From assembly GCA_015680685.1 (NCBI GenBank), contig MNCI01033650.1, positions 825,737-889,736 on the forward strand: DNA of 64,000 bases, read 5' to 3'. Shown here in pieces: positions 34,374 through 46,274 of the stretch. Under the pieces are notes generated by a model, which was given only the letters and a program-made list of their open reading frames with translations, was not told the DNA's origin and searched no databases. The DNA comes from Gnetum montanum. Lineage: Eukaryota; Streptophyta; Gnetopsida; Gnetales; Gnetaceae. Position 1 is the first letter of the stretch. Every line of letters begins with the position of its first letter. The translations under genes and the position numbers were made by a program.

Positions 34374-37300
34374 TCATGGGTTTCCTTCGCTTGCATCATC
34401 TTCTTCACCACTATTTTCTTCTATGTCACCTTTTGCTACATCGTCCCCTGTTGCCCCTTCATTCCTACCCTATGCAGGCCCTACACCCTCATCTAGAACC
34501 TACATCATAGGAATGAAGTAATCAGCTAGGGCAACACATGTAAACTACAACAAAACACAAGCATTAACATAGTAGAAAGAAACTAACCTGAGATGGACTT
34601 ACATCCGTCTCAAAGGGTATCTATTCTAAACCAAGCCCAAGGTGGTGCCAGACCTCCTCTACTATGATATCCACCTAAAGCCTACTGCTTGGTTCAATGT
34701 CTGCAACATCTTTCTCCTTTTTGGCGATCGTCCATCTTGGCAGTCCCAGAGAAAAGGAGGTAGTTGTAGTCTTGCCTGTGGGAAGATCCACTTCCCGTTC
34801 AGGAGATTCCGTAACCTTTACCTGATCTTTGAACTTTTTGTAGGCCTTAGAAACACCAATGGCATCTACAAATTCCTTATAGATAAATCCCTCCACAGAA
34901 GCATCCCTATACAGTTTATGATAGGAGGTGCATTCCAATTTATACATGTGTTTATGGTTTTTCTGGGACTGCCCCCATTCGTAAATCCTAGTGCTAAAAT
35001 CTTTCCAATCCAGACTCTTCTGGGCCAACAAGTCCATTTGCATCCATTGTTCTATTATTTCGTGGGTAGCTTCATTGTTCTGACGCATGACTATCCAAAA
35101 TCTAGCATAATCTATCACAACTATGCACCAGACCTCGTTATTAGTATCACAGGCTATGAGGAATTCATTCCTCGATTTGAGATCTTTCACCTTGGCACTC
35201 AGGTCAGCCTTCTCTTGCTAAGCTTTTTGGACCCGTTTCCACAAGTCTTTGTTGACACGCTTATACTCCCACAAAGAATCAGCTGAGTGCAAAGCACATT
35301 TTCTCACCTTGTCGTATGCTTGATAGGGAACCTCGGTCACTTCAGGTGGGAATGTAGGGATGAAACTGACTTTCAAAGGCCGTGTCGGGTCCCATTTGAG
35401 CTGAGAGACTATCACAACATAAAGAGTATATCAGTCACATTAACGTAACAAGGTTAACAAATTCAAGAACTCTAGCATAGCAATGTGAGAGCACCTAGCA
35501 CTACTACTTACCTAGTTCAGGGTCGACCTACTAAAGACGACTGATCATATGATCAACGATCCCCTGCATAAACGTAAATTTATCAGGGGGTCTCAGCCCA
35601 TGCTTCCACACGAATTAGAGGGGGTCCTGCAACATGAATAGTGGTGTTTTTCATAGAACTAAGCATGTTAGCAATGGCCAAAATGGACTATGACAAACCA
35701 GATATGCCATTAAATTCACTAGCTTCTGATTGTAGTTCCCCTCCCTTCTGATTAAGAGTGATGGTGGCATCCTTGGTAGAAGTCCCTTTTGGTTTGATGC
35801 TAGCTTCTCCTTTATTTACTAGCGCTTTTCCTTTTAAGGCACTAGTATCATATTTATTCATGGGAGACCCCTCTTCATCTCCAAAAATGTCCTCCTCGTT
35901 AATAGGAGGATTCTTCCTAATAACAAAAGCCCCTGCCTCAGCGGCAGGAGCTCCTTCCTTCTTGATCAGGCCCCTTTCTTCCTAGAATGGGGCCTCTATG
36001 TCTTTATTTTTCACCCTCATCTTAGGGGCTGATACCTCTTCGTCACCTTCTTCTTCTTCTTCTTCTTCCCTTGCCAACCAAGAAACATGTTTGCATTGGC
36101 TTAAAAAGGTTAGCTTAGAGTAGGTGCTACACTATGCTACGTTGTCTAGCATAGCACAATGTAGCAAGCATTAACAAAATAGGCAAAGAAATAAACATGA
36201 AAAAAAGTGTTTACCAATGGGGGGTTGTGTCCTCTTTAGTTTAAACTGCAGTCTCCACCCCTCCTCTTCCTCCATGCGAAGGGTTTCCTTAGCTAAAGCA
36301 GGCCTCTTTCGCTACAACTTAGTGGCCACCATTTTAGTAACAAGACGTTTCCCCTATGATATGCTACTGACAAGTGAAGGGGACACCTCCCCTATGCTAT
36401 CTTGGCCACGAAAGTTGCTAGCCACCTGATCCTTAGTCATCACAGAGAATGACTCCCTAATTATTTCTAAGGACTCTTAGGCTGGGGTGGTCTGGAGGAT
36501 CTGGTAGATCCATGATTTGGAAATTTGGTTGCGATTCTGTAATAACTAGGCCCCATTCTCATGGACCACCAGAAACTCTGTAAAATGCTATAGACAAGCT
36601 ACATAAAAGGCATAATCTATATTGGAATGGGACTCTTGCTTCGTATGGAGCCCCAAGATTTCAGTCTACAAGCCTTCACACAGAAACCTGGCCTAGTTGT
36701 AGCAAGCCTCCTCTTCCATGACGTCACACATTACCCAAGCCTGCTCAATCCCAAGGACCTTCCCTTGGGAAAGTAGCTAAGGGAAGGTGTGAGAACAGAA
36801 GATGGGGTAAACTTCTTTGGTAGGTCCTACCCTAACCTTCTCCATAGGAATCCCCTTCTACTCTTTGGCAACCCCTACCACTCAACGATGTCATCCTTCT
36901 GAAGGTTTAACTCCTTGGACTTTCACCCTATGAGGATGCCATCAATAGGGACACTAAAGAGGTCCACGAATAGCTCGTCATTGATTTCAATGACCACTCA
37001 CACACTGTGTATGCATGTGCAAAAGCAGTCCACCTTGTCGGAAAAGGAGTCTACCAAGGAGAGCATCTCAGTGGTAGAAATGCTTGGGTTTGGGGTTAGA
37101 AAAAAATACATAAGCCTAGCATTTCAAAGATTCTTTACAAGGGATTCCGAGGCCTCACCATATATCCAGCACTGGCTCACATCTACTTCTCCGTACTTGA
37201 AGTAGATGTTTGCCTCCTGGTTCCCAGTAGTTATCATTGTCACCTCCTTGGACTTCTTCACCCCTAAAATAGTTTGCATAGAAATGATTAGCATAAAAAC

Positions 37301-38794
37301 ATAAAAAATAAACAAATTGGCGAAGACACTCTAGTGTGCTATAATTACTGCTTAGCTTACCAGGTTTATATGGCAACAGGAATTGTGGAAGAGCGACCAA
37401 GACTTCTTAAACGTTGATTAGTTTGAAGGGTGCCCATCCCTCATCCAACTAGTCAAACTCTTTGCATTGGCCATAGAGGTTGGGATATCGATCTGGGTAG
37501 GTGTGGTACTCACCCTCGCATTGACCTATCACACCTGTGCATATATTCTTAGCAGAAGAGAATTCCTGCAGGGCCATTTCTGCTATGGTCAATGTATCCA
37601 TATTGCCGTGAAGCCCTCCCTCATTGGTGTAAAACCTGGTAATAAGAACACATCGTTAACACTTAGCCAACATAGCGAATATTGCATAGCATAGCAGAAC
37701 GTGGGTACAAAACTCACCCGCCAGCATGGTAGATGGTTCTTGGTGGGTTTTGGAAGCACGTACCCATATGATGTGCAACAAACAATGTGTTGTAGATATG
37801 GTAGTAGCTATACTTAAGCATCTCCCAGATCCAAGCCAAATGCCTCAAACCTTGGGGGCATTGAGTAGATCCTTCCCCCTGCCTGCTACTGATTGCCCCA
37901 TCTCTCAAATACCTTAGGATACCCCAGGTTGCCCCAGGCAGTAGGGTTTCTAGTATAACGGCTGCTACATCCTCTTCTAAGTGTGACCAAACAATCACAC
38001 TGAAGTGTTGGAGGAGATGTTGTAGAAACTTCTATGCTCCTACCCTAAACTAGACTGCCTAATCTCCCACACATGTGTGAGAAGAAGGAACATGGGCCAC
38101 TAGTTTGTTCACGTAGCATAGGACCCCTACAATTTCTAAGACAATTAGAACTAGCCTTAGCGCTATCCTGTACAACACAATGGAAAATGTTAGCACCATG
38201 ATCAAGCACAATACACATGTAGAGTAGCAAGAACTAGCATTTTAAGCGAACCTATACATAGCGTAGAAAAAAATGACAAAGCAATAATATAGCAAAACTA
38301 GCCTAGCATGGCAATGGTGCGATTAACTTTAGCAAAGCGATTAGCACTACACCCTGACAAAAACACATGTCACACTATCGCATCACCTGAGGGTCATATG
38401 CTATGCCATTTGAAATTCAAGTAACTTAAACTATCTAAACCCATGTAGTTATGACAACCGCAGCGATGGCGGTTTAGGCAACCTTTCATGCAACGTTAGC
38501 GTAGCATTTGTGCATCTGCCGTAGCCGAAACGGCAAGAGCAACAGTGTAAAGGAAAAAACAATGACAACGTGATAATAGAAAACACAAATATCTAAAACT
38601 GAATCACAAAAATGGAGGCAGAAAACAAAAGTCATAATAGAAGCACAAAAAAGCAAAGGAGGCATAGCAGCCTACTGGGTCAATGGTGTGTTCTCTCACG
38701 TAGCAACGCGTGCTTGTGTTACGTGCCCTAGGGTTTCCTTTACCTCCTCAACCTTTACAAGGGCCAAGTGAGTGCATTCTTTCTTTGGAGCCAT
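34374..38794 (-). pseudogene. Antisense accessory gene of E2, multi-exon, unrecognised product
   Basis: Runs opposite to E2, from an ATG at 38794 (MAPKKECTHLAL, next to MASKVKGKNAKLA in E3) to a TGA at 34374. Exons read from homology with E3 and splice sites: exon 2 38167-37718 (450 nt; acceptor TTGTACAG, donor GTGAGT), exon 3 37635-37361 (275 nt; ATTACCAG, GTAAGC), exon 4 37263-36215 (1049 nt; ATTTTAG, GTAAAC), middle acidic low-complexity exon(s) from about 36080, penultimate exon 35408-34588 (821 nt; TGTGATAG, GTTAGT), last exon 34499-34374, very acidic (ENSGEEDDASEGNP). The C-terminal part (35190-34675) is rich in Lys/Glu with MQMDLLAQKSLDWKDF, likely helical. Stops in exons 2, 4 and near the end show decay. 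No known family was recognised. Possible relation to Grande-type antisense accessory genes is by analogy only. Confidence 0.8.
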
Positions 38795-39160
38795 CATCTT
38801 TCTTCCAGACTTTTCCTCGTTGCTATGCAAAAAACCACCTTGCTCTCTGTTAGCACAATCGCTCTGCTCTCCGAAATTGCTTTGTGCTCCGAATGTGGGC
38901 TCTATGCTCTTACAATGAGAATGATAACATTACTAGGGTTTAATCCCTATTTATGGCTGTAATGGTGAAAAAGGGGAAACTTGTCATTCTCTCTCTCTTT
39001 TTTTAATGCAAGGTTTGTCGTGCAGTGTAGCATGCCCACCATGAAATCGTAGCACTGTTGGCAATTAAAATAGGTAAATCTGGGCAAAAGATCTTGGCAC
39101 GCTTCAAGCTAACCATTTTATTTCACAAAAAATGAAAGAATATATATATTTTTTAGTTAC
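38795..39160. other. Upstream flank of the E2 antisense gene
   Basis: No gene seen. On the minus strand this is the region just 5' of the accessory gene start, where its promoter and 5' leader would lie. It includes a pyrimidine run (CTCTCTCTTTTTT at about 38990) and short GCATAGC-like words, but no clear TATA box was settled. Confidence 0.3.
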
Positions 39161-39420
39161 CGATCTAGAAAGACCTTAAACTATCATGTCTTAGCATAGT
39201 TGTAACTTTACCAATCCGGAAAGACTTTAAACTAGCAGTCTTAGCGTAGGTGTGACTTTAGCAGTCTAGAAAGACCTTAAACTAGCAATCTTAGCATAGT
39301 GTTTCAATCTACTTAGAGGTCTGAAAAGATCTTAAACTAGTAGTTTCGATCTGTTACATGCTCACAGTCCGCAATGATGTTAAATTAGTAGTTTCACGTT
39401 TCCACATTGGCAAATTTACA
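39160..39420. repeat. Repeat array b of E2 (between antisense gene start and pol)
   Basis: Four to five imperfect units with AGAAAGACCTTAAACTAGCAGTCTTAGCATAG. It shares the TTAAACTAG core with arrays a and c. E3 has a shorter equivalent at 49895-50135. Confidence 0.78.
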
Positions 39421-39636
39421 TTTTTTTAGTAGTTTCACGTTCTCACATCGACAGTTTTACATTTTTACATTTTTAGTAGTTTTGCATCTCCATGCCTTAG
39501 TAGCCTGCCATAACCTTGAATGAACAAATTTTAATCTTTATATCATACTTACACATTATCGCTGCTTTGCAAGTTTTCACTATACACAATTATTGCGAAT
39601 AGGTGCCTCATAAATAGACTCTCATTTCATTTTGGC

Positions 39637-39638
39637 AG
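39637..39638 (+). promoter_or_regulatory. Candidate splice acceptor before E2 pol
   Basis: TTTCATTTTGGCAG/GTTGAG lies directly before the pol frame; E3 has TTTTGGTGATTTTGCAG/GATCAC at the equivalent position (49795). Ogre elements are known to have an intron between protease and RT. Confidence 0.5.
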
Positions 39639-39650
39639 GTTGAGAAAAAA

Positions 39651-40928
39651 ATGGAAATCCATCGTGATCTCTCCATGCCTTTAGTTTTAGCAGGTCCACA
39701 TAGCAAGCTCGTAAGACAATTGAACCTAGACCTAATCAACAGGGAATCAACCACAGCTAGCACCATAGCGTCCTTAGAAACATTCCAAGACTAGCTCGAG
39801 AATCTGGTTCGAACCCTAGATTTAGAGGTTGGGGATGTAACTGAGCACCCTCTCATCGAGACGCCTATGACCACATCCAAGGGGGAAGTAAAGACGTTAA
39901 AAATTAGTTCCCTCTTAGATGTGCAGACATACAAAGATGTAGCCAAAATTTTGTAAGACAACATTAAAGTCTTCACATGGTCATACAGTGACATGCCAGG
40001 TTTAGATCCGAGGCTGATACAACACAACATTGTCCTAGACCTGCACATGAAGGCAGTCAAGCAGAAGGCTTGTAAGGTTAAACCAGAAATTGCACTAGCC
40101 ATAAGAGATGAAATCACCAAGCTATACCAAGCTGGTTTCATCCGTGTAGTTGATTATTTGGAATGGGTATCCAACATCATTTCGGTTTCTAAGAAAATGG
40201 GAGAAATACGAATCTGTATAGACTTCTAGGATTTGAACAAGGAAATGATCAAAGATGATTTTCCACTTGCAAGCATCGATCAACTCATTGACACTATGGC
40301 TGGTCATGCTCTGTTATCCTGCATGGATGGTTTCTCTGGCTACAACCAAATTCACATTAACCTAGATCATTAGATAACAACAACCTTCATGACCCCATGG
40401 GGTACCTTTTGTTACACCATGATGCCTTTTGGGATTAAGAACGCTGGAGAAACCTACCAGCGAGCCTTGACTTACATCTTCAATGACTACATCCTAGAAA
40501 TGCTAAATGACTATGTGGATGATATAGTAGTCAAGTACAAAGAAGCCTCTAATCACCCACGGGATCTACGGGTAGTCCTCAAGTGTTGTCAAATGCATGA
40601 TTTGCACCTTAATCCTAAGAAGTGTGCCTTTAGGGTGAAAATCAGATGCATGTTAGGGTTTGTAGTATTGGAGGACAGGATACAAGTGGACCCTGACAAA
40701 GTTAAGGCCATCATCAACTTGGCACCTCCTACAAACCTTAAGGAATTTTGTGGTTTGCAAGGTAGAGTACAGTTCATCCGAAGGTTTATAGCAAAGTTAA
40801 CGAAAAAGTTACACCCCATGCAACTTCTTCTAAAGAATGGGGTTAACATCAAATGGATAACTCAATGCCAACAAGCCTTTGATGACTTGAAGAAAGATCT
40901 TTTGCAGCTCCCAACTGTGCATCCACCA
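39651..40928 (+). pseudogene. pol of E2: N-terminal part and reverse transcriptase
   Basis: Starts near an ATG at 39651. The RT domain starts at about 40000 (MPGLDPRLIQHNIVLD), passes LYQAGFIRVVDYLEWVSN, a stop in place of the Arg of FRDLN at 40228-40230, then MDGFSGYNQIHINL, MTPWGTFCYTMMPFGIKNAG and the catalytic YVDDIVV at about 40516. It continues to the thumb (LKEFCGLQGRVQFIRRFIAKL). Two or more stops make it inactive. Confidence 0.88.
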
Positions 40929-41380
40929 TAGAGGGATAAGCCTTTATTCATCTACCTTGCCACCTTTAACACATCTATCGTAGCATTGTTATGTTAGAAA
41001 TGAGACGATGGATCTGAGATACCAGTGTATTATCTGAGTCATGCATTAATAGGGTATGAGGAAAAATACAATGAGGTGGAGAGGAATTGCCTTGCCTTAG
41101 TATTTTTGTTTAAAAAGTGGAGGCATTACCTATTTCGCAGTACAACTAACATCATTTGCAAAATCAACATACTCTGGGCTATCACTAACAATCTGTATGA
41201 AAGTAGCAGGATAGCTTGATGGAAAGCAATAACTATGGAGTTCGACTTACACTATGTGAGCCAGTCAATGATGAAAGGTCAAGCTATAGCGATATAACTT
41301 ACAGCCTCACCCATCGATGACCAAGCAACCATAGATCCCGAATTCCTAGATGAGCATGTGGCACTATCAACACCATCCCA
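40929..41380 (+). pseudogene. pol of E2: RNase H
   Basis: The Ty3-type RNase H follows RT with VYYLSHALIGYEEKYNEVERN (within 41022-41080) and FKKWRHYLF. Stops at about 40996 and 41217 break it. Confidence 0.8.
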
Positions 41381-41880
41381 TCGCACCTGGAAGCTACTTT
41401 ACACTTCGACGGTGCCTCAACTACGCGAGAAGGTAGTGAAGCTGCCATCATTACGTTCCCCTCTAGGGAAATGCACCCGTTTGCCTATTGTTTTGTGTTC
41501 TCCTGCACCAACAATGTGGTAGAGTATGAGGGGTTACTCAGAGGCCTCTCAGCTGTCCAAAAATTACACATACAACACCTAGCAATTCGCGGGGATTCAT
41601 AACTAGTTGTGAATCAAATCACCAAAGTATATACCTACAAAGCTACGCACCTAAAACCCTATTGTGACCTAGCAAAAAGCCTACTTAAACAGTTTTCAAC
41701 TACATATGTGCAACACATGCCACGCAATAAGAAAACTATAGTAGACACCTTAGCCACCTTAGCACTAAATATTCCACCATGCTTGTTTGTAAGTTTGCTG
41801 ACTTTGATTGTCGAATGTACTGAGCCTATCACTCAGGTAGAACATGTGGCCTCTATCAATGCTATGGATACCTAGGAGTG
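41381..41880 (+). pseudogene. pol of E2: second (archaeal-type) RNase H
   Basis: LEATLHFDGAST, then CTNNVVEYEGLL, then a HLAIRGDS block, then YVQHMPRNKKTIVDTLATLAL. The Asp, Glu and Asp residues expected for RNase H catalysis are visible in these blocks. A second RNase H of this kind between RNase H and integrase is the feature that defines Tat/Ogre-type Ty3/gypsy elements. Confidence 0.82.
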
Positions 41881-43120
41881 GTATGCCAATATTAATGCCT
41901 ACCTGCAACATGGTGAACACCCAAGCGGACTAACATCTACCTAGAGAGATGCGAACTGTAAGCATGCCTGGCAATATACGCTCATGGGAGATAATGCCCT
42001 ATGCAAACATTCCTATGACAATATATTGCTGGCATGCATAGGTGAGGAGCAAGCACGGAATGTGGTTAATGAAGTACATGAGGGACTGTCTGGCGAACAC
42101 ATAGCACCTAGGTCTATGGCTATGAAAATTAGATGCCTACGGTACTACTAGGTCCATATGGAGCATGACTTCCTGTCAAAAGTTAGGACGTGTGACACAT
42201 GCCAGAGATACACAAATCTTATACACATTTCACCTACGGAGCTACATCCAACGTAGATCATATGGCCTTTCCAGTGATGGGGGCTAGACGTCATAGGACC
42301 TATCATGCCTAAGTCCTCTGCAAGGCATAGCTTCATTATCACTGCCACTGAGCACTTTACTAAGTGGGTGGAAGCTATCCCCCTAAGGAAGATGACATCT
42401 CAGTAGGTTTGCCACTTCATCTTGGATAACATCATGACAAGGTTTGGGCTTTCGATGACTATTGTAATTGAAAATGAACTACAATTTAGTAGTACAGAAA
42501 CCTGAACCTTCTGCAACAATCTTGGCATTAGGCAATCATTCTCCTCACCATATTACCCATAGGTGAATGGGTAGGCAGAGGCTACAAATAATTCCATCAT
42601 CAACTTGCTGAAGATAATGCTTAACAATAGCAAGTGGCGGTGGCACAAGCAAATCCTCTATGTGCTATGGGCCTACAGGATGGCATGCAGGATGGCGACA
42701 AGTAAGACTCCTTATAATCTTGTTTATGGATCTAAAGTTGTATTGCCTATTGAGTTGTAGGTACTGTCACTCTGGATGATCCTATCTGATGTCATGAGCG
42801 AGGCCCAGAATAATGAGTCGAGAATTATCGACCTCGACTCAATAGAGGAGGAGTGCACACAAACACTGACTGGCATAGAGCACTACTAGAGCAAGCAATG
42901 GAAAAAACATCATGCAAACCCACATCAATGACCAATACAGAAAGGAGACCTCATCCTCAAGGCTATCCGTGAACATGTGAGAAAATTCTCAGTCAACTGG
43001 GAAGGCCCATACATGGTCACTAAAGGCTTTGGGAATAGAGCCTTCAAGCTGGTGGACATGGATGGCAATGAGTTCACAAACCCAATGAATCACTCATACC
43101 TCAAGCCATACTACATCTAA
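41881..43120 (+). pseudogene. pol of E2: integrase
   Basis: Zinc-binding region with HEGLSGEHIAP and CDTCQRY, then the core beginning WGLDVIGPIMPK and SFIITATEHFTKWVEAI. The second catalytic region reads IVIENELQF instead of the usual SDNGTQF, so a key Asp is lost. The C-terminal part (SVNWEGPYMVTKGFGNRAFK) ends with SYLKPYYI and a TAA at 43118-43120. No chromodomain is seen. Many stops. Confidence 0.82.
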
Positions 43121-43139
43121 GCATATGGAAAAAACAAGA

Positions 43140-43307
43140 AAATGTCCACTACAACATAAAACTAGCAAAGGTGAGCAAACGTCCTCTACGACATTAAACT
43201 GGCACAGCTTCACTAATGTCCACTACAACGTAAAACTGGCATAGATAGTCCACTATGACTATAAAATGGCACAGCTAGTCCTCTATGACTATAAACTAGC
43301 ACAACAC
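43140..43307. repeat. Post-pol repeat array of E2, cut by E3
   Basis: About five units of CTATGACTATAAACTAGCACA / TCCACTACAACGTAAAACTGGCA, ended at 43307 by the LTR of E3. Confidence 0.85.
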
Positions 43308-44739
43308 TGTAATGACAGAAAATGTCGATTGCTGGAAATATCGACGAAAATCCGTGGTACATAGTTCTAACCCTAGATCCATGTAAGGACCGTGCTGGAG
43401 AAAACAAATCCAAGGTGCCCTGAATAGTCTTGTCAATCAAACATGGTCTTATTTAATCAGTAAGAGGTTTGGTAATAATTTTGATGGCGAAATGCAGATT
43501 CTTTATAAAGCGATGTAATGTTGTTACCCCGAAAGTAATTGAAGATAACGTAAACAATTTAGGTAAGATTGCCAAATCTATCTAACTAGGGTACAAGAGA
43601 TCAGATTTGACAGATAATACGATCACAAGATCTGAGATTTAATTTATGAAAACAATATGTTTGATACAATGACTTTAGGCGGACTTTGGTTTGGACGAAG
43701 CATATGCCAGTGACAAGAAAGTTATACAAAGATGAAACAAGCAAGGATCAATCTACCTTGATCTAGCCAATTTGGGTGCAAGGAAGTCAGATCCTTGGGA
43801 GAATATCCAGTAGCCAATTATTTCTGATCAAGAATTCTTATCAATCACTTCCGGTGTTCTCACGATCACTGATTCTCCTTTTCTCTTTTGCCAGTCTTGA
43901 AAGAAAAATTTTGCCAACCCCTTGATCTTTGTCAACTAGAGCATTTATAATGTTAAGGTCAGGAGAGAAACACGGTTTAAGTGACGCATGTCCTGCACTC
44001 ATAATATGTCGTTGACTCAATGTGTTGTCATTGAAGCTTACGACGCTATGCTGCGTAGCGCATCATAAACTACCCTCGTGTGGGCTTTGGCAACAAACTA
44101 TCCTTTGATTACGATGTAATACACTGGAAAGCGTATTGTGGCATATGATGTACTTGTCGTTACTTGAATTATGCTGCATTACACTAAATTACGCATTGTA
44201 GCGTAATTTAGTGTAAAATAACGAAATTGCAAAAGTTAAAGTGTTGTTGCTGCGCTTCCTTTGTTTCTATCCTTTTCGGGGTTTTACTACACTGCGCTGT
44301 GTAAAGAAGCGTAATGGGCCCCTTAACTAGGAAAGAAAACTAGCTGAGACATGCGTTATATTGCAAACTGTTGCTTAGGACTTGAGATTTTTGCCGGGCT
44401 GTCGAAGTCTTGTATGGTTGCCATCCTTGATGCTACAGTGGGTTGTCTTTGATATTACGCTGCACAATGTGATGTTACACTATGTAGCGTAATACAACAT
44501 AATTTGCCAAAAATTAAGATTTTTGAAATAGATAACATGTGAAGTTGGAAGCTTGGCCGTCGTGCATCCATCGCTTTGCTCCATCCACTAGAATTCACTT
44601 GTGTTATGCTGCACAGCATGGCGGGACAGACCTTCGACTGAAAAGGAACTTGTCACGCCTCGCCTTGTTGCAACCCTTTGTTTGAGTCACTAGCTTTTTC
44701 ACTAAACTGTTGAGGCCTCAAAATTTTCACGGTATTTCA
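43308..44739 (-). repeat. 3' LTR of E3
   Basis: 1432 bp; on the minus strand it starts TGAAATACCGTG (44739) and ends TTTCTGTCATTACA (43308). It carries TATAAA on the minus strand at 43944-43949 and several inverted TTACGC/GCGTAA words. It shares the conserved ATCCATG / CCCTGAATAG block with the other Tat LTRs. Confidence 0.87.
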
Positions 44740-44757
44740 ATGGCCCCTCTTTGTTGA
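44740..44757 (-). promoter_or_regulatory. Polypurine tract of E3
   Basis: On the minus strand CAACAAAGAGGGGCCAT immediately precedes the 3' LTR. E1 has GACAAAGAGGGGATAG at the same place. Confidence 0.8.
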
Positions 44758-45949
44758 CGTTTAGAGGGCTTGCTTGAAAGACGTCAACAAAGAATACAAA
44801 ACACCAGAAAGAAAAAAGCGTCAATGGTGTCTATTGGAGACTACTCAAACTTCGTTCTGTCAAACTTAGAAGTGCAAGGATGGAAGGAAACAGAGTGTAG
44901 AAGGGATCTTACAGGAGTTAAGGATGGTAGGTTTGGGGAAGACTCAAATACATGATCATGAAGCTTCTCCGAACAAGTCATTACGTCCTTTCGCTAATGT
45001 GTTAATGAAAGGTTATGCTGTCATACTGCATATCAAGGGCTTGCAAGTACAATTTGTGTTACACCTACATGGCCTGGATGAGTTGTTTTACATCCATTTT
45101 TCCAAACCCCCCATTTTTTTATTGCCAAAATGTAGATTGCATGCCACAAGGCGAGATGCGTTACGCCAGTTTATGGGCATGACAATGAAAAACAGAGTGA
45201 CTTAATGCTCACCTTCTGTACAAGAAGAGAAGAAGGCGGGACAATTGTAAGGATAAGGAAGGGATAATGAAAGGGGGAAAAACAAGGTAAGACATTCGAT
45301 GGAGGGAGAGGTAGGGTTTGCACTTCCAAGTGACTAGACTAGTCTGAGCAGCCATCTTCGAATGCCATGACGTCTCACCTTCCAATGAAAGTATTCTCGA
45401 TCAACGCTGTCATAACAAGTAACCTGCAAAATACAACATAGAATAGGAAGGCAGGAACAAATGTCCTGATCATTAAGGAGGGAGGCTATTGAAACAAGCA
45501 CCATACAAAACAACAAGGAGAGTGTAGGCCCTTGAAACTGGGACTGCAGTGAGCAGCAAGAGTTCCAATGTTGATGCTACGATTCCTGTAGTTGCCATCG
45601 AGAACCAGATTTGTCTTGCTTGAAGGACCATGCAAAGAACATGTCAGAAGAATCTGCTAAGCCAACATCTAGTGACAGCGATGGATGGAGGCTGCTGAGA
45701 CTATGGGTAACCGTGGTTTTTTCAGTGTTCCAAGTGGTGAAACTGATCCCAAGAGGTGTAGCTACAAAGTGGCTATCATAGCAACATCTCTGAGGGGTCA
45801 GTAGTATGCCTTTCAACATGTTCAAGGAATCAGCAGAATGTCGGTGGGGTAACGGTGTCATATCTATCCCAATGCCTTACCCGCTCCATCTGGTAGGGAT
45901 GCAGTGTAAGAATGATCACGCTCGCTTGCTTCATGGATGGCTGGTTGAT
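44758..45949 (-). other. 3' internal region of E3, no convincing gene
   Basis: The region between array c and the polypurine tract. Short frames exist on both strands (for example 45861-45577 minus, 94 codons) but none is shared with E0 or E1, although small nucleotide blocks are. It is treated as a long non-coding 3' region. Confidence 0.5.
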
Positions 45950-46262
45950 AGATTCTAGTTTTAGGTCCTGGTTGATCGTTGTTACTATTTTTTAAGTCTC
46001 AGCAGGCCGTGGTCTCAGTTTAACGTCTGAGCATATGGGAATCTACTAGTTTTACATCGTAGCAGATGATGGAAGGGCCAGTTTATGATCCTAGCATACC
46101 GTGGTATGGGTATCAATTTTATGTCATGACCCAGGGACAAGTCTATGCTCATTTAGCGTCTCAGCAGACATGTGCTTACCTTTGCTAGTTTAGTGTCTTG
46201 GCGGACATGTGCAAGAGCTACCAGTTTTACGTCGTAGTGGACACTTGTTACCTAGTTTTGAG
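45950..46262. repeat. Post-pol repeat array of E3
   Basis: About eight degenerate units with CCAGTTTTACGTCGTAGTGGACA or AGTTTAACGTCTGAGCA, the E3 version of the array following pol. Confidence 0.75.
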
Positions 46263-46274
46263 GTGAGTCGATGT

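Larger units (their letters stand above)
27769..43307 (+). mobile_element. E2: Tat/Ogre-type Ty3/gypsy element with antisense accessory gene, 3' end cut by E3
   Basis: Order on the plus strand: 5' LTR (27769-29471), primer site (29478), leader, gag-protease (29883-33686), repeat array, antisense multi-exon gene (38794-34374), repeat array, pol (39651-43120), repeat array. E3 interrupts it at 43308, so the 3' region and 3' LTR lie outside the window. It inserted in the RT region of E1; the left flanking 5 bases are GGCAT (27764-27768). gag and pol carry several stops, so this copy is not autonomous. The part in the window alone is 15.5 kb, so the full element would be about 19 kb, in the size range of Ogre-like elements. 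Confidence 0.88.

Noticed and set aside
34642-35286. 214-codon plus-strand frame
   Set aside because: It is the reverse strand of the penultimate exon of the E2 antisense gene, which is supported by homology in E3.
38768-38962. 64-codon plus-strand frame
   Set aside because: It overlaps exon 1 and the upstream flank of the E2 antisense gene and has no counterpart in E3.
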